A DNA stretch of 64,000 nucleotides from Candidatus Thalassarchaeum sp. (GTDB taxonomy: Archaea > Thermoplasmatota > Poseidoniia > Poseidoniales > Thalassarchaeaceae): assembly GCA_016777225.1 (NCBI GenBank), contig JADHRW010000003.1, positions 62,001-126,000 on the forward strand. Reading direction: 5' to 3'. Shown one piece after another: positions 37,401-46,063 of the stretch. The notes under the pieces are model-generated. The model was not told the DNA's origin, did no database searches, and saw only the letters and a list, made by a program, of their open reading frames with translations. Numbering within the stretch: position 1 is the stretch's first letter; each line of letters begins with the position of its first letter. A program made the translations under genes and the position numbers.

Positions 37401-37527
37401 CATCACGATATGTATCAGCAGTCTTTACTTCAACTGCAGACATTTTACGTATTTCATTAGGTTCCAATAATCCAAATTTAATCGATTGAATCCTCTTAGG
37501 GATTTTTGCTGCGTCTCTAGCACTCAT
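34423..37527 (-). CDS. rpoA1: RNA polymerase subunit A'
   Basis: The 1034-residue protein forms the N-terminal part of the split largest subunit. The active-site motif [12 protein letters not shown] is at about residues 617-628. Zinc sites: [19 protein letters not shown] near residue 60, CNSCSN and CMHCGSEQ. The clamp and bridge segments ([31 protein letters not shown]) are intact. It is about 130-150 residues longer than typical archaeal A', with additional linkers around residues 150-220 and 400-480. It overlaps rpoB by four bases and rpoA'' by one. Confidence 0.97.
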   Translation of the reverse strand: MSARDAAKIPKRIQSIKFGLLEPNEIRKMSAVEVKTADTYRDDGHAYKQGLMDPKMGVIDPGVRCETCGNKHEECPSHFGHIALELPIMHIGFTDLIKMSLKSTCNSCSNILLHSQANSHPLDPEKSEQDYYRDRIKDVMIKHGVGSREFKKIIKDVEKECSSKKRTICMHCGSEQGKIILDKPSTFKEKKENKGEHKLNARDIREWLERIPDDHLLFIGMDKDSSRPEWTIMKVLPVPPITVRPSITLDSGDRSEDDLTHKLVDVLRINQRLRENRDAGAPQLIVEDLWELLQYHCTTYFDNQTSGIPPARHRSGRPLKTLTQRLKGKEGRFRSNLSGKRVNFCARTVISPDPNLGINEVGIPVKTAKELTVPVRVTNRNREQLRQMILRGPDVHPGVNYIIRGDTLRVRITDRTKYIWAGFRCMNPDCNSGSDDEPYSGYRPDLNQVLPAPNFLPGLELMRQMRRNSIGDLEEEWGVDLEKTISNLRGEESEGSLKGQSLPLDDPRALIHNRWVWEHSNPNDDYPEHLEVNCPHCGSPSVENDFGEYYQTDVEDRLSTVDRDGNPKPGVVIERHLIDGDVTIFNRQPSLHRMSMMVHEIRVMEGKTFRFNLADCTPYNADFDGDEMNLHVIQSEEARAEAKILMRVQEHIITPRYGGSVIGGIHDHISGSYLLTHGQKLLSEKLVVEILGAVGWDGELPELKEIDGETGYIGSDVLSLIVPGGFNLEYTSRSGDQVQVSEGNVTGTIDKRGIGAEDGRLLDAVVQTHGPDIGAEFINRMTKMTIAICTAMGFTTGIDDEDLPPEAKAIISEINSTASDNVNKELEMFGNDGRRYETRPGRTAEETLEENILNILDSGKAESGKVAKEYLGDDNSAVLMATSGARGSMDNLAMMAGSIGQPKVRGKRLERGYQERVLSHFQRGVKGAQEKGFVSSSFKRGLEPTEFFMLSVSGRESLVDTAVRTSKSGYMQRRLINAMDDLKVANDDMRSVRNTADRIIQFEYGEDKVDPARSRKGEPFDVNQVLDDALGGAN

Positions 37528-40500
37528 CTTCTATCCTCCAGTTCAAGTCTCATAGCAACCCCAAGACTTTTCATTTCGTCCAAAAGAAGCTTGAATGCAT
37601 ATGATGTTTGGACCGTATGTACATCAGCCCTATCTCCACAATATGGACACACAGTTGTCCTACGTTTCCAATCAAAGTAGGCAATGTGGCCACACCCACT
37701 AGTATTACAAACCATCAAATTCCATCCATCAGATTCATCTAACAAACGGTCTTTAATAACCATAGATGCACCATGAGAAATTAAACAATCACGTTCCATT
37801 TCTCCGAATCTTAGACCTCCTTGACGAGCCCTACCTTCTGTTGGTTGTCTAGTTAGGATTTGTACTCTACCACGACTTCTTGCATGTAATTTACTACTTA
37901 CAAGATGATGTAAACGCTGATAATATATAACTCCAACAAATACATTGGCATCGTACTCTTCACCAGTTTCGCCACTGATCATCCTCTCTCGTCCTGTATG
38001 ATTGTAACCATTTCTAAGTAATCCAGAACGAAGAGAGTCTTCTTTTTCACCAGTAAATGCAGTGCCATCTATTTGACGCCCTTCCATAGAACCTACTTTT
38101 CCTCCAATCATTTCAAGAACGTGTGCTACTGTCATTCTTGACGGAATTGCATGAGGATTAATCAAAACATCAGGGACCACGCCATTAACTGTAAATGGCA
38201 TATCTTCCTCATCAACCAGTCTGCCAATAATTCCTTTTTGTCCGTGTCTAGAAGCAAATTTATCGCCTAATTCAGGGATTTTATTTGTTCTTAATGTAAT
38301 TCTTACTAGCCTACCAGAATCCAGTGACTCTGTAACGAATACATTGTCCACCCATCCATATTCACCATTTCGAACCATCATTGATGACTCTCTACGTTCT
38401 TGAGCCTGAAGGAACGCTCCTGCCGACTCTTCAAGGAATCTAGGAGGACTTGTCTTCCCTACAAGTACTTTAGAATCAGGTGCACCACTTGATAAAAAAT
38501 CTTCAGGCACAGGAAGTCCATCTCTTTCAAGATGTGAATAACTGTTGAATGATTTTAGACCCTTTATCTCGTCAAGACCAGTTCCAGGAACTTCAATCCT
38601 CTCTTCTTGTCCACCAGGGAATCTCTTATTTTCTGCATTGTAAGTTCGTATGAATGATGAACGACCTAGAGAACGCTCTACTGAAGCTCTATTCATTACA
38701 ATAGCATCTTGCATGTTGTATCCATGATGACTCATGATTGCTACAACGAAATTTTGACCACCTGGCCTTTGTAAAAATCCGGTTGATTTCATTGCTCTAG
38801 TACCAACAATAGATTGTTGTGGATAATGCATTATGTGAGCTCTAGTATCTGGACGAACTCTATAATTAGAGCTAGGAAGACCTAAACTTTGCTTAACCAT
38901 TGCAGTACCTCCTGTAACTCTTGGTGTAGAATTATGTTCAGGATAAGGAACTAGAGATGCACAGACTCCCAATATTAGTTGAGGATCTATCTCAACGTGA
39001 GTATATGCAAGAACTGTGTTCTGTTTGGTTTGTTTCACGAGTAAAGCTGTTAAATTTTCTTGATAATAATTCAGAGGAACTGTAAATTCTTCAGTCACAG
39101 TCTGACCATTTGGTAATTGGACTTCAGCACTCAGAATAGCTTCTTTCTTATTCTCCAAATCACCCAAGTTCACCCATTCAACCTTATCAGGATTAATTGG
39201 ACGTGAATGTTTTGGTGAAAATTCAGGTAAATCGAAAGGACGAGGAGCAACAAGAAGATCTTCTTCTTCTTCAGCATCTATCCATTCAACTACTCCGGTA
39301 TTTACTAAATCATTAAATGATAATTCACCAGCTCTCAAACCATCAAGTGTACGCTTTGAAAGAACAAGACTGCCTTCTTCTAAAACAAGTAACGGCCTTA
39401 GTATTCGCCCACGATCTGTGTTGATGAATACATCTTTATTTTCAGAATCGTGGCGTATACTTACTTCTGGCCTAATACGTCCTTGACGACGTCGGCGTTT
39501 GAATTGAGATACTAATTTATTCGGCCTCTTATGCAGACCAAAAATGTCTCCATTAACGTGAATTCTTGAACCATCAGCCCATCCAGCAGGAGAATCATCA
39601 ACACCTGCCTCTATTAGTAATTCTTTAACTTCAGATTCAGGAACTTCCTCTGAAACGTCAATCATTTGAGCTGCATTCTTAACAAGACCACAGTTTTGGC
39701 CTTCTGGAGTTTCATTAGGACATAACCTTCCCCAATGAGTTGGATGCAGATCTCTTGCCTCGAAATGAGGCTGACTTCTGACCAAAGGACTTGTTACACG
39801 CCTCATATGAGAAAGAGCCGCTAGATATGTTGTTCTATCGAGTAACTGACTGACACCAGATCTTCCACCTACCCAGTTTCCTGTTGCTAAAGCATGCATT
39901 ATTTTTGATGTTAGTACGTCAGGCCTTAAGCATGCGTTAATTTTCAAATCTCTTTTACGGTTATGATGTCTTTCTAATTGATACTTTAAGTCACGTGCAA
40001 GTTGTTGCAAACTGACTCTGAATAAATCTTCAATTAAATCTCCAGCTAAACGCACTCTCTTGTTAGCATAGTGATCTTTATCATTAGGATCTCTATTAGT
40101 TATTGCCATTTCTAAAACTTGACGGACTATTCTGCCCAAGAATATTGCTTTCTTCTCTCTTGCCTCAGGCAATGCCCCTAGGTGAGGAAGTAATTCTTTA
40201 TCTAACATATTCTGAATACGTGATTCCCGATATTCTTTCTGTTGACCATGAGCGAATTTCTTTTCTAGCCAAGCAATAGCTTCTTCAGATGTTTCTACAC
40301 CATATTCTTCATTGTCTTTGACATCATTAAGATTAGCAACGGTATATTTCATTGCTTCGACTGGTCCTGCAATTGCTGCGAAAATTTCTCTATCATTTTG
40401 CATCCCTAAAGCACGCATTAGTAGAACTACTGGAATTGCGGCAGTACCTGCACTAGGAATTTTTACCATAAGCATACCATCACGGCGCTTTTCTACATTC

Positions 40501-41246
40501 AGAGGTTTTCTCACACCATCTTTTTGCGAGAATATTTTTGCTACTTCTGTCTCATGAGCATACTTCTGATTTTTCTCAACAGTAACTCTGTTTGGAGCAA
40601 GATCTTCCATTGAAATCAATACACGCTCAGTTCCATTTATGATGAAATAGCCTCCTGGATCCATTGGATCTTCACCAAATTTTCTTAAAAGCGTTTGATA
40701 ATATTCTTTATCATCCTCAGAGTCATAAGGACTTAGCTTGCGAGGAGATTCTTGAGAACCTGCTATATGTTGAGGATCTAAATTACATCGTGCAGATCTA
40801 ACCATTATAGGAAGATTTCCAATGTGCACGCTTGACTCTTCTATAGAACCATGAGTCTGCCCTGGCTCAGGAGGAATATCATCTCTGTAAATTATAAAAT
40901 CCATGTATATTGGTGAAAAATATGTTAATTTACGTATTCTGCACTCCATTGGAGTTGCGGGATGTTCTGCACCATTGGCCTCACGGATAGTAGGATTACC
41001 TAAACGTAGTCCTTTCAACCTAACATAAATTTCTTTCTCTAATACGTCAAGTTTTATGGCTCCACCAGCATCCGCACCGCCAGGGATTAATTCAACAGCC
41101 TCATCAGTACCCACACGTATATTTCTAACAATTTTTTCCATACGGCTGATTCGACTTTCACCGCCCAAAATGGTGTCATTATATGACATAAGCTGATGAT
41201 TGACTAAACTTCTTCTTTGAAAATAACTCTCTACAATTTCCTTCAT
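37524..41246 (-). CDS. rpoB: RNA polymerase subunit B (unsplit)
   Basis: The 1240-residue protein is the second largest RNA polymerase subunit. It is encoded as one gene, unlike the split B'/B'' of methanogens and halophiles. Landmarks: IMVRSARCNL, GYFIINGTERVLISMEDLAPN, HWGRLCPNETPEGQNCGLVKN, GHNMQDA-type YNMQDAIVMNRASVERSLG, GDKFASRHGQKGIIG, and a C-terminal zinc site CNTSGCGH...CPYCGD. It is somewhat longer than the usual 1120-1150. It lies between rpoH and rpoA' in the standard archaeal order. Confidence 0.97.
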   Translation of the reverse strand: MKEIVESYFQRRSLVNHQLMSYNDTILGGESRISRMEKIVRNIRVGTDEAVELIPGGADAGGAIKLDVLEKEIYVRLKGLRLGNPTIREANGAEHPATPMECRIRKLTYFSPIYMDFIIYRDDIPPEPGQTHGSIEESSVHIGNLPIMVRSARCNLDPQHIAGSQESPRKLSPYDSEDDKEYYQTLLRKFGEDPMDPGGYFIINGTERVLISMEDLAPNRVTVEKNQKYAHETEVAKIFSQKDGVRKPLNVEKRRDGMLMVKIPSAGTAAIPVVLLMRALGMQNDREIFAAIAGPVEAMKYTVANLNDVKDNEEYGVETSEEAIAWLEKKFAHGQQKEYRESRIQNMLDKELLPHLGALPEAREKKAIFLGRIVRQVLEMAITNRDPNDKDHYANKRVRLAGDLIEDLFRVSLQQLARDLKYQLERHHNRKRDLKINACLRPDVLTSKIMHALATGNWVGGRSGVSQLLDRTTYLAALSHMRRVTSPLVRSQPHFEARDLHPTHWGRLCPNETPEGQNCGLVKNAAQMIDVSEEVPESEVKELLIEAGVDDSPAGWADGSRIHVNGDIFGLHKRPNKLVSQFKRRRRQGRIRPEVSIRHDSENKDVFINTDRGRILRPLLVLEEGSLVLSKRTLDGLRAGELSFNDLVNTGVVEWIDAEEEEDLLVAPRPFDLPEFSPKHSRPINPDKVEWVNLGDLENKKEAILSAEVQLPNGQTVTEEFTVPLNYYQENLTALLVKQTKQNTVLAYTHVEIDPQLILGVCASLVPYPEHNSTPRVTGGTAMVKQSLGLPSSNYRVRPDTRAHIMHYPQQSIVGTRAMKSTGFLQRPGGQNFVVAIMSHHGYNMQDAIVMNRASVERSLGRSSFIRTYNAENKRFPGGQEERIEVPGTGLDEIKGLKSFNSYSHLERDGLPVPEDFLSSGAPDSKVLVGKTSPPRFLEESAGAFLQAQERRESSMMVRNGEYGWVDNVFVTESLDSGRLVRITLRTNKIPELGDKFASRHGQKGIIGRLVDEEDMPFTVNGVVPDVLINPHAIPSRMTVAHVLEMIGGKVGSMEGRQIDGTAFTGEKEDSLRSGLLRNGYNHTGRERMISGETGEEYDANVFVGVIYYQRLHHLVSSKLHARSRGRVQILTRQPTEGRARQGGLRFGEMERDCLISHGASMVIKDRLLDESDGWNLMVCNTSGCGHIAYFDWKRRTTVCPYCGDRADVHTVQTSYAFKLLLDEMKSLGVAMRLELEDRR

Positions 41247-41258
41247 AATAACAACTCC

Positions 41259-41846
41259 TTAAGTGCTCTCCACAATTAATCTGAATGCTGTACTAGATCC
41301 AGCAGATTTACTGTATCTTACAACTTTAACTACCCTGTTTGTTAACCATCCAGCAGGAAGTTCAGAATTACCCAATTCTTCTACTTCTTTTATCGCTTGA
41401 ATAGCAGGATCTGTAATCAATATCTTAGGTAATAGTTCCTTTGCTAATCTGGAAGTACCATCTGATTCAACATCAGGTGTCAGCCAAGGAGATAATTGAG
41501 ATTCTTCATCTTTCATTGAGACTAGCTCATGATGAGGGACTAAGAAATGATTGAGGACATTGAATCTATCTTCACCTTGAGGCATGTCATCATCAAGTAT
41601 AGATTTTCTAGAAATTGTTATTCGTCCACTACGACTTCTCTTTCTCGAAGCCATTTGTTCACGGATAATTCCCATAATATTTTCTAGTTCATCATCACCA
41701 GTTTTCAAATCAACCTTCTTTGCGACTTGATCAACTGTCATTCTCTTGATGGCATCCATATTTGCATCGTCAGCAAGTTTGTGAGCGTGTTCCTCAGAAA
41801 CGCCCAGTTCCATTAGTCTCTTTTTTGTTGAACTTTTTACTGCCAA
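41259..41846 (-). CDS. rpoH: RNA polymerase subunit H with N-terminal HhH-like extension
   Basis: The C-terminal part (about residues 95-195) is RpoH: RFNVLNHFLVPHHELVS, LPKILITDPAI and VVKVVRYSKSAGSSTAFRLIVE. Typical RpoH has about 80 residues; here about 195 are present. The N-terminal part, VKSSTKKRLMELGVSEEHAHKLADD, is the same domain as on A'' (24 of 44 identical). The start is placed at TTG 41846 because it gives an N-terminus (MAVKSS) that aligns with the MVVKSA of A'' and follows a GGTGGTG purine tract; the frame is open to 41867. It is the first gene of the rpo operon. Confidence 0.88.
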   Translation of the reverse strand: MAVKSSTKKRLMELGVSEEHAHKLADDANMDAIKRMTVDQVAKKVDLKTGDDELENIMGIIREQMASRKRSRSGRITISRKSILDDDMPQGEDRFNVLNHFLVPHHELVSMKDEESQLSPWLTPDVESDGTSRLAKELLPKILITDPAIQAIKEVEELGNSELPAGWLTNRVVKVVRYSKSAGSSTAFRLIVEST

Positions 41847-41867
41847 ATACACACCACCTTCCAGCAA

Positions 41868-42103
41868 AAAACATGGGCTTGCGAGCCAGAAAAGAACATT
41901 TGAGGGAGAGATAACCCTGTATAATCAAAAGCAGTATTTGACCATGTTCTAATCTACGTCACAGGCCCATAGCATATGCTGGGCTGTCATCGGACTGAGG
42001 GGGTATTTATGAATATGATGGTAGAGGCATGGCTGCCACTGGAGGGGGGTTGCTGGTTAGGAGGTCCCAATCGGCATACCTATACCGAGGGGGGCAATGA
42101 TAA
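41868..42103. other. Gene-free GC-rich block upstream of rpoH
   Basis: The divergent spacer between rpoH and the PrmC-BirA gene has no credible gene. It is richer in G and C than its surroundings. It holds a stem-loop candidate, GCCC-AT-AGCATATGCT-GGGC at 41964-41983, with a perfect ten-base palindrome core, and several G runs (five or six) between 41990 and 42100. It could be the leader of the rpo operon or an unrecognised small RNA. I could not match it to SRP, RNase P or tRNA signatures. Confidence 0.4.
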
Positions 42104-42232
42104 AGGTTTGTAGAAAAAGGAGGGTTAAAGATAGAAAAAGAGTGTTCAGGACAGAGAAATAATTCGACCCTAGAATTAGAATCTAAAGAAATTTCATTTG
42201 ACCTTGGATTAGATGAGACTCTTGTACTATTA

Positions 42233-43522
42233 GTGCCTAAAACAGTTTATCCACCAAGAGAAGATTCTAGAATGTTAATCGATTCCATCAAGAAATTAAA
42301 TCAGTCCAAAGGCAAAGCAATGGAGATTGGCTGTGGCACCGGAATAATTAGTATTAATTTAGCAAAAAAGGGATGGGAAGTAGAAGCGCTTGACATTAAC
42401 CCATATGCTATAATTTCTACTAAAGAAAATATTATTCGAGCAGGAGTAGAGAGATTAGTTTCTACACAAGAAGGAGGATTAGGCGAGCAAGGATTTAGAA
42501 TTCCTGAAAACGTGAAACTATTAGTTTGGAACCTCCCCTATTTGTCGCCACCAGGTGAAGATGAACCAAAATTAGAATGGATCGAAGAAGCATCGATGTC
42601 AGATCTAAATGGGAAAGGCTGGGGGCACTTATTAGTAGAATATTTAGAGGAACACATAGAAAAAATAAATCCTGAATTATTAGTAATATTGGTTCAGCGA
42701 AAATATCCTGCAAGTCCGAGTAAAACTAGCGATTGGTCGAATTTAGGTTGGTCACATAGAATTCTAGATTCTTGTTGGTTATTTGAAGAAAAGTTGGAAG
42801 TTGTAGCATATTGGAAACCCGGTATTGGCGTGCCTGTAAAGAAACTTTTAGAATGCGATTCTACCATGGATGAAGCCAAAAAATTACCAACATATGGATG
42901 GCAAAGAATAATTACAGAAAAACAAACTATTGGAAGAGGTAGGAGAAATTCAAATTGGAACTCTAAAGATAACGATTTATTAGCCACATGGAGTATCAAT
43001 AAGACATTGATTGAACAAATAAATCCGGGACTAATCCAAATAGCAGTAGGCTCGAGAATTTCAGATATATTAGGACAATACTGTAAATGGCCTAATGACA
43101 TCGTAGATAGCAATGGACATAAAATCGGAGGAGTTTTGATCGAGATGGATTCAGATAGTGAAAATCTAAGAATAGGAGTTGGGATAAATCGATCTAATCA
43201 CCAAATTGGAGACTTGATCATCAGAGGTTGGAAAGAGAATTTACCTAAATTAGAGTTAGACGAATTATTTTCAACCATAGATGCAGAATTATCGACTCTT
43301 TTCGAAGAACATCCACTATTAGAAAATAAATTCGATATTGATGGAATTAAATCAGAATCATGGAGGACATTATCGAGATTAATGTCTAGAGGATATTCTC
43401 TTAATATGGATGGAATAAGTTCACGCATAACAGCATTAGAAACCGGCGGTTATTTATCAATTATATCAAATAACCATAGTAGAAATATATACGATATTGA
43501 TTCTTTAGAATGGTTATTTTAA
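42233..43522 (+). CDS. Fusion: PrmC/HemK-like methyltransferase and biotin protein ligase
   Basis: The 429-residue protein has two domains. Residues 1-200 are a HemK2-type methyltransferase: VYPPREDSRML at the start, SAM motif MEIGCGTGIIS, ALDINPYA and NLPYLSPP at 100-106 (the glutamine-binding NPPY motif as NLPY). Residues 200-429 are a BirA-type biotin ligase: DSTMDEAKK, TIGRGRRNSNW, KWPNDIV (285-291) and KIGGVLIE. Thus a translation-termination factor (aRF1) or related methylase is joined to the enzyme that loads the biotin carrier protein. The frame is open upstream to 42104 (see finding); the annotated start is GTG 42233. Confidence 0.88.
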   Translation: MPKTVYPPREDSRMLIDSIKKLNQSKGKAMEIGCGTGIISINLAKKGWEVEALDINPYAIISTKENIIRAGVERLVSTQEGGLGEQGFRIPENVKLLVWNLPYLSPPGEDEPKLEWIEEASMSDLNGKGWGHLLVEYLEEHIEKINPELLVILVQRKYPASPSKTSDWSNLGWSHRILDSCWLFEEKLEVVAYWKPGIGVPVKKLLECDSTMDEAKKLPTYGWQRIITEKQTIGRGRRNSNWNSKDNDLLATWSINKTLIEQINPGLIQIAVGSRISDILGQYCKWPNDIVDSNGHKIGGVLIEMDSDSENLRIGVGINRSNHQIGDLIIRGWKENLPKLELDELFSTIDAELSTLFEEHPLLENKFDIDGIKSESWRTLSRLMSRGYSLNMDGISSRITALETGGYLSIISNNHSRNIYDIDSLEWLF

Positions 43523-43807
43523 CGCTAATCTTTCCCTTACAAGCCTTATTTTCCCAGAAGAAGTCAATGTTTCTAAGGAGTCTTCATTATTAATAGCAAT
43601 TAGAGTAAAATCGTATTCTTCAAGAGGGATCTTGAGTATACCCTTAAATACTCCATTAACCGTCTTGAGATCGAATAGTCTCCAGTTGATATTTGGTAAA
43701 ATAATTGATAAAATATCTTCACATTTAGCACGAGAGAATTCTTCTTCAGATGTTTGAAAACCAACCCAACGATGCTTGCCTCTAGCGGCCTTGTTGACAT
43801 TCACCAT
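43514..43807 (-). CDS. rnp2: RNase P protein component 2 (Pop5/Rnp2-like)
   Basis: The 97-residue protein has the Pop5 pattern: RGKHRWVGFQ at the start (as in Pop5 RxKxRYIxF), a helical middle, WRLFDLKTVNGVFKGILKIPLEEYDF, and the end segment TSSGKIRLVRERL (as in Pop5 SGTIRK). Pop5 binds the catalytic domain of RNase P RNA in archaea. The gene is short and the match is by eye, so this is a likely rather than certain call. It converges with the PrmC-BirA gene with a nine-base overlap. Confidence 0.65.
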   Translation of the reverse strand: MVNVNKAARGKHRWVGFQTSEEEFSRAKCEDILSIILPNINWRLFDLKTVNGVFKGILKIPLEEYDFTLIAINNEDSLETLTSSGKIRLVRERLALK

Positions 43808-43855
43808 AGCCCTTGGAAAAGGTCCTAGTTAACGAACCAAGCGGTGTTATATTGT

Positions 43856-44761
43856 TCAAAGTCCACTTACCACTGCAACAATTCTTATTTTTCCTACCAT
43901 CTCATCGCTAGCTCTAGCACCCAAAAGAACTTGACAATCAGGATCTAAAATAGATACAAATTCATCAGTGACTTGATTGAGGTGATAAATAGTCATATCT
44001 GGACCACCTTCTACCTGAATCCAACAACCTTTTGCACCATCAACTTGCAAATCAGAAAGTGGAGAATCTCTTGCTGTTTTAACTATATCAGAAAGAGAGT
44101 TTGTAGAACCTGAGCCGACTAAAATTGTTGCATCCCCTGGCCTCTCAACTATAGTTCTAAAATCCATTAAATCAAGATTTATTTTTCCTACATTAGCAAA
44201 TGTAGACAATAATCCTTCAACCAGCTCTTCAATCCAACCAGCACCATCCTTCCAGTCAATATCTCGTTGTTTTGCTTGCCATGATAACCTCTCTAAACTA
44301 ACTTTTATGCAAACATTAGAGTTTTCAAATAATGGAGGGAAATTTTCTTCTGCTAATTGATATCGAATTGGTTGCTCAGCAAAAGGGAAACCAACAATTG
44401 AAACAACCATACAATCAGTTCCTCTGGCTAAACTTGCAAATTCTGAAGAAGCACCAGAGCCGACTCCTCCACCAAGACATGTCAAAACAACTACTAATTC
44501 GGCTTTATCAAGTAATGTTTGAATATTATTCATCCCTTCTTTAAGACGATGTTTCGCCAACATAGGTAAAGCAGCAGTCCCACGTGCCTCCCCTGCTGCA
44601 TCAAGATGCAAACAATGAGCTTCATCGCTACCATTAAATGTATTTTCATCTGCGTCAATTAGTAATAAATCAGAGAATTGAGAACAGCGAGAATGGGCCC
44701 TTTCGGCCCAAAGACAACCCAATCCTCCAATGCCCACGACTAGAAGAGAACCCTGATGCAT
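43856..44761 (-). CDS. Divergent FtsZ/tubulin-family protein
   Basis: The 301-residue protein has the tubulin/FtsZ GTP-binding features. The N-terminal loop is LLVVGIGGLGCLWAERA (FtsZ GxGGxGxN). The glycine-rich T4 signature is GGGVGSGAS at residues 97-105 (usual GGGTGTGAA). The T7 synergy loop is INLDLMDFRTIV (NxDxxD) at 194-205, with the catalytic Asp kept. The following segments (SPLSDLQVDGAKGCWIQVEGGPD) align with the C-terminal FtsZ domain. It lacks the N- and C-terminal tails and is shorter than FtsZ. It may be a divergent FtsZ or another tubulin-like protein. Confidence 0.8.
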   Translation of the reverse strand: MHQGSLLVVGIGGLGCLWAERAHSRCSQFSDLLLIDADENTFNGSDEAHCLHLDAAGEARGTAALPMLAKHRLKEGMNNIQTLLDKAELVVVLTCLGGGVGSGASSEFASLARGTDCMVVSIVGFPFAEQPIRYQLAEENFPPLFENSNVCIKVSLERLSWQAKQRDIDWKDGAGWIEELVEGLLSTFANVGKINLDLMDFRTIVERPGDATILVGSGSTNSLSDIVKTARDSPLSDLQVDGAKGCWIQVEGGPDMTIYHLNQVTDEFVSILDPDCQVLLGARASDEMVGKIRIVAVVSGL

Positions 44762-44796
44762 ATACCTTAGAATGAGAACTAGTGTTTAGACATACT

Positions 44797-45102
44797 TCAA
44801 TCATATGAGGAATATCTAGTATATTTACGCCTTTCATCTCTAGCCCAAGCATTATCTGGCTCAATGTCAAGGACCAATGTATAATACTTAATCGCAGATT
44901 CAAAATCAGAAAGGTGGCGCCCATACATATGAGCTAGAACGTTCAAAACAGGCACACAATCTGGAGATTTTTTATCCATCTCCAAAAGCATTGATTCTGC
45001 CTTACTTAAGTCCATCATTTCTATTAAATTTTCAGCTGTATCTAAATCGATTAATTGCTGTTCAGATAAATTGTAAATATTCTTCCAAGGAGGACCTGCC
45101 AT
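44797..45102 (-). CDS. Small TPR-repeat protein
   Basis: The 101-residue protein contains about two TPR units: LDTAENLIEMMDLSKAESMLLEMDKKSPD and LNVLAHMYGRHLSDFESAIKYYTLVLDIEPDN. The latter has the typical A/Y/A...P pattern. TPRs bind partner proteins. It lies 35 bases upstream of the FtsZ-like gene in the same direction, so it may act with it. No catalytic motif is seen. Confidence 0.65.
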   Translation of the reverse strand: MAGPPWKNIYNLSEQQLIDLDTAENLIEMMDLSKAESMLLEMDKKSPDCVPVLNVLAHMYGRHLSDFESAIKYYTLVLDIEPDNAWARDERRKYTRYSSYD

Positions 45103-45250
45103 ACATTCTACCCAAGACTACTTTTGGTATGAGGTTTCGCGAAGAATGATAATCAAAAAATAAGAAAAAAAGTGACTACTACGAAGTGGTCTAACTGGAA
45201 CGTTAATATCCCTTGTTCAGGTGGCGAAGCATGTCTATTGGTGATAGAAT

Positions 45251-46063
45251 ATGAGCGGTATTAATCTCATAACCCGTCGGGCCTTGATTTTGACTGTTGT
45301 AGCGCTATTTTTAGCGACGTCAACTCAAGCCTACCACACAGGAATTGGTGGAGATCCTGAAGGAAAAGGAAATGTCGCATTATCTGGTTGTACTTGCCAT
45401 GCCGAAGAACCTGATAACTCGGTGACAGTATTATTGGACTTTGTACCTTACCATTATGAAGCGGGAAAAACATATGAATTGACACTACAACTAATCGGTG
45501 GTGCAGAGATAGGTGGAGAACAAACAGGAGGATTTGCTATGAAAGTATCCATAGGTACTCTTGCACCAGGGATAGGTTCTGAAACTGATGTACAGAACTG
45601 GGAAGAAGAGTCAGATAGTTTGACTCATACCAATTCGGGTTCGAAGACTGATGATAGAACTTGGAACTTAGCTTGGACTGCTCCTGAAACCGGAACCGGA
45701 CCTGCAGAATTTTGGATAGCAGGTAATACAGTCAATGGAGATGAGATACCATCAGAATTAGATAGATGGAACAGATTAACTCTGACAATTGGTGAAGGCG
45801 AAGATAATGGGGGAACAAGGACTGTGTTTTCAGGCAATGGGGAAATAACTCCACCTGCACCAGCTGAAACTCATGTGGACTTACACCACATGGGGGCTGC
45901 ATTAAGGGCTCATTGGCTGGGATTATTAGGTTTCTTTGCTGTAATAATTGTAATCATATTCTGTGGATTCTTCCTGAGATATGGATTTTCAGCGAATTAT
46001 ACTGGAAGATCTAATCTGCTAAGATTGAGGATTAAGCACGAGAGAAGAGGTGACCAAATATGA
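45251..46063 (+). CDS. Secreted CxCH-motif beta-domain protein, membrane-anchored
   Basis: The 270-residue protein has a signal peptide (residues 8-28, LILTVVALFLATSTQA), a GCTCH motif at 47-51, a beta domain (residues 55-165) and a C-terminal membrane helix (HWLGLLGFFAVIIVIIFCGFFL) with a basic tail. It is a paralogue of the partial gene at 1-487. A GGTGAT ribosome site precedes ATG 45251. It is the first gene of the Rieske/cytochrome b operon (its stop overlaps the next start), and no CxxCH cytochrome c1 is present in that operon, so a role as the extracytoplasmic component is plausible. This is inference. Confidence 0.8.
   Translation: MSGINLITRRALILTVVALFLATSTQAYHTGIGGDPEGKGNVALSGCTCHAEEPDNSVTVLLDFVPYHYEAGKTYELTLQLIGGAEIGGEQTGGFAMKVSIGTLAPGIGSETDVQNWEEESDSLTHTNSGSKTDDRTWNLAWTAPETGTGPAEFWIAGNTVNGDEIPSELDRWNRLTLTIGEGEDNGGTRTVFSGNGEITPPAPAETHVDLHHMGAALRAHWLGLLGFFAVIIVIIFCGFFLRYGFSANYTGRSNLLRLRIKHERRGDQI

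Noticed and set aside
41868-42103. SRP RNA or RNase P RNA in the spacer before rpoH
   Set aside because: No GGAA-type SRP domain IV loop and no RNase P GAGGAAAGTCC-like core was found on either strand.
42694-43113. Minus-strand open frame of 139 codons inside the PrmC-BirA gene
   Set aside because: The plus-strand frame has both methyltransferase and biotin ligase motifs; the opposite frame has none.
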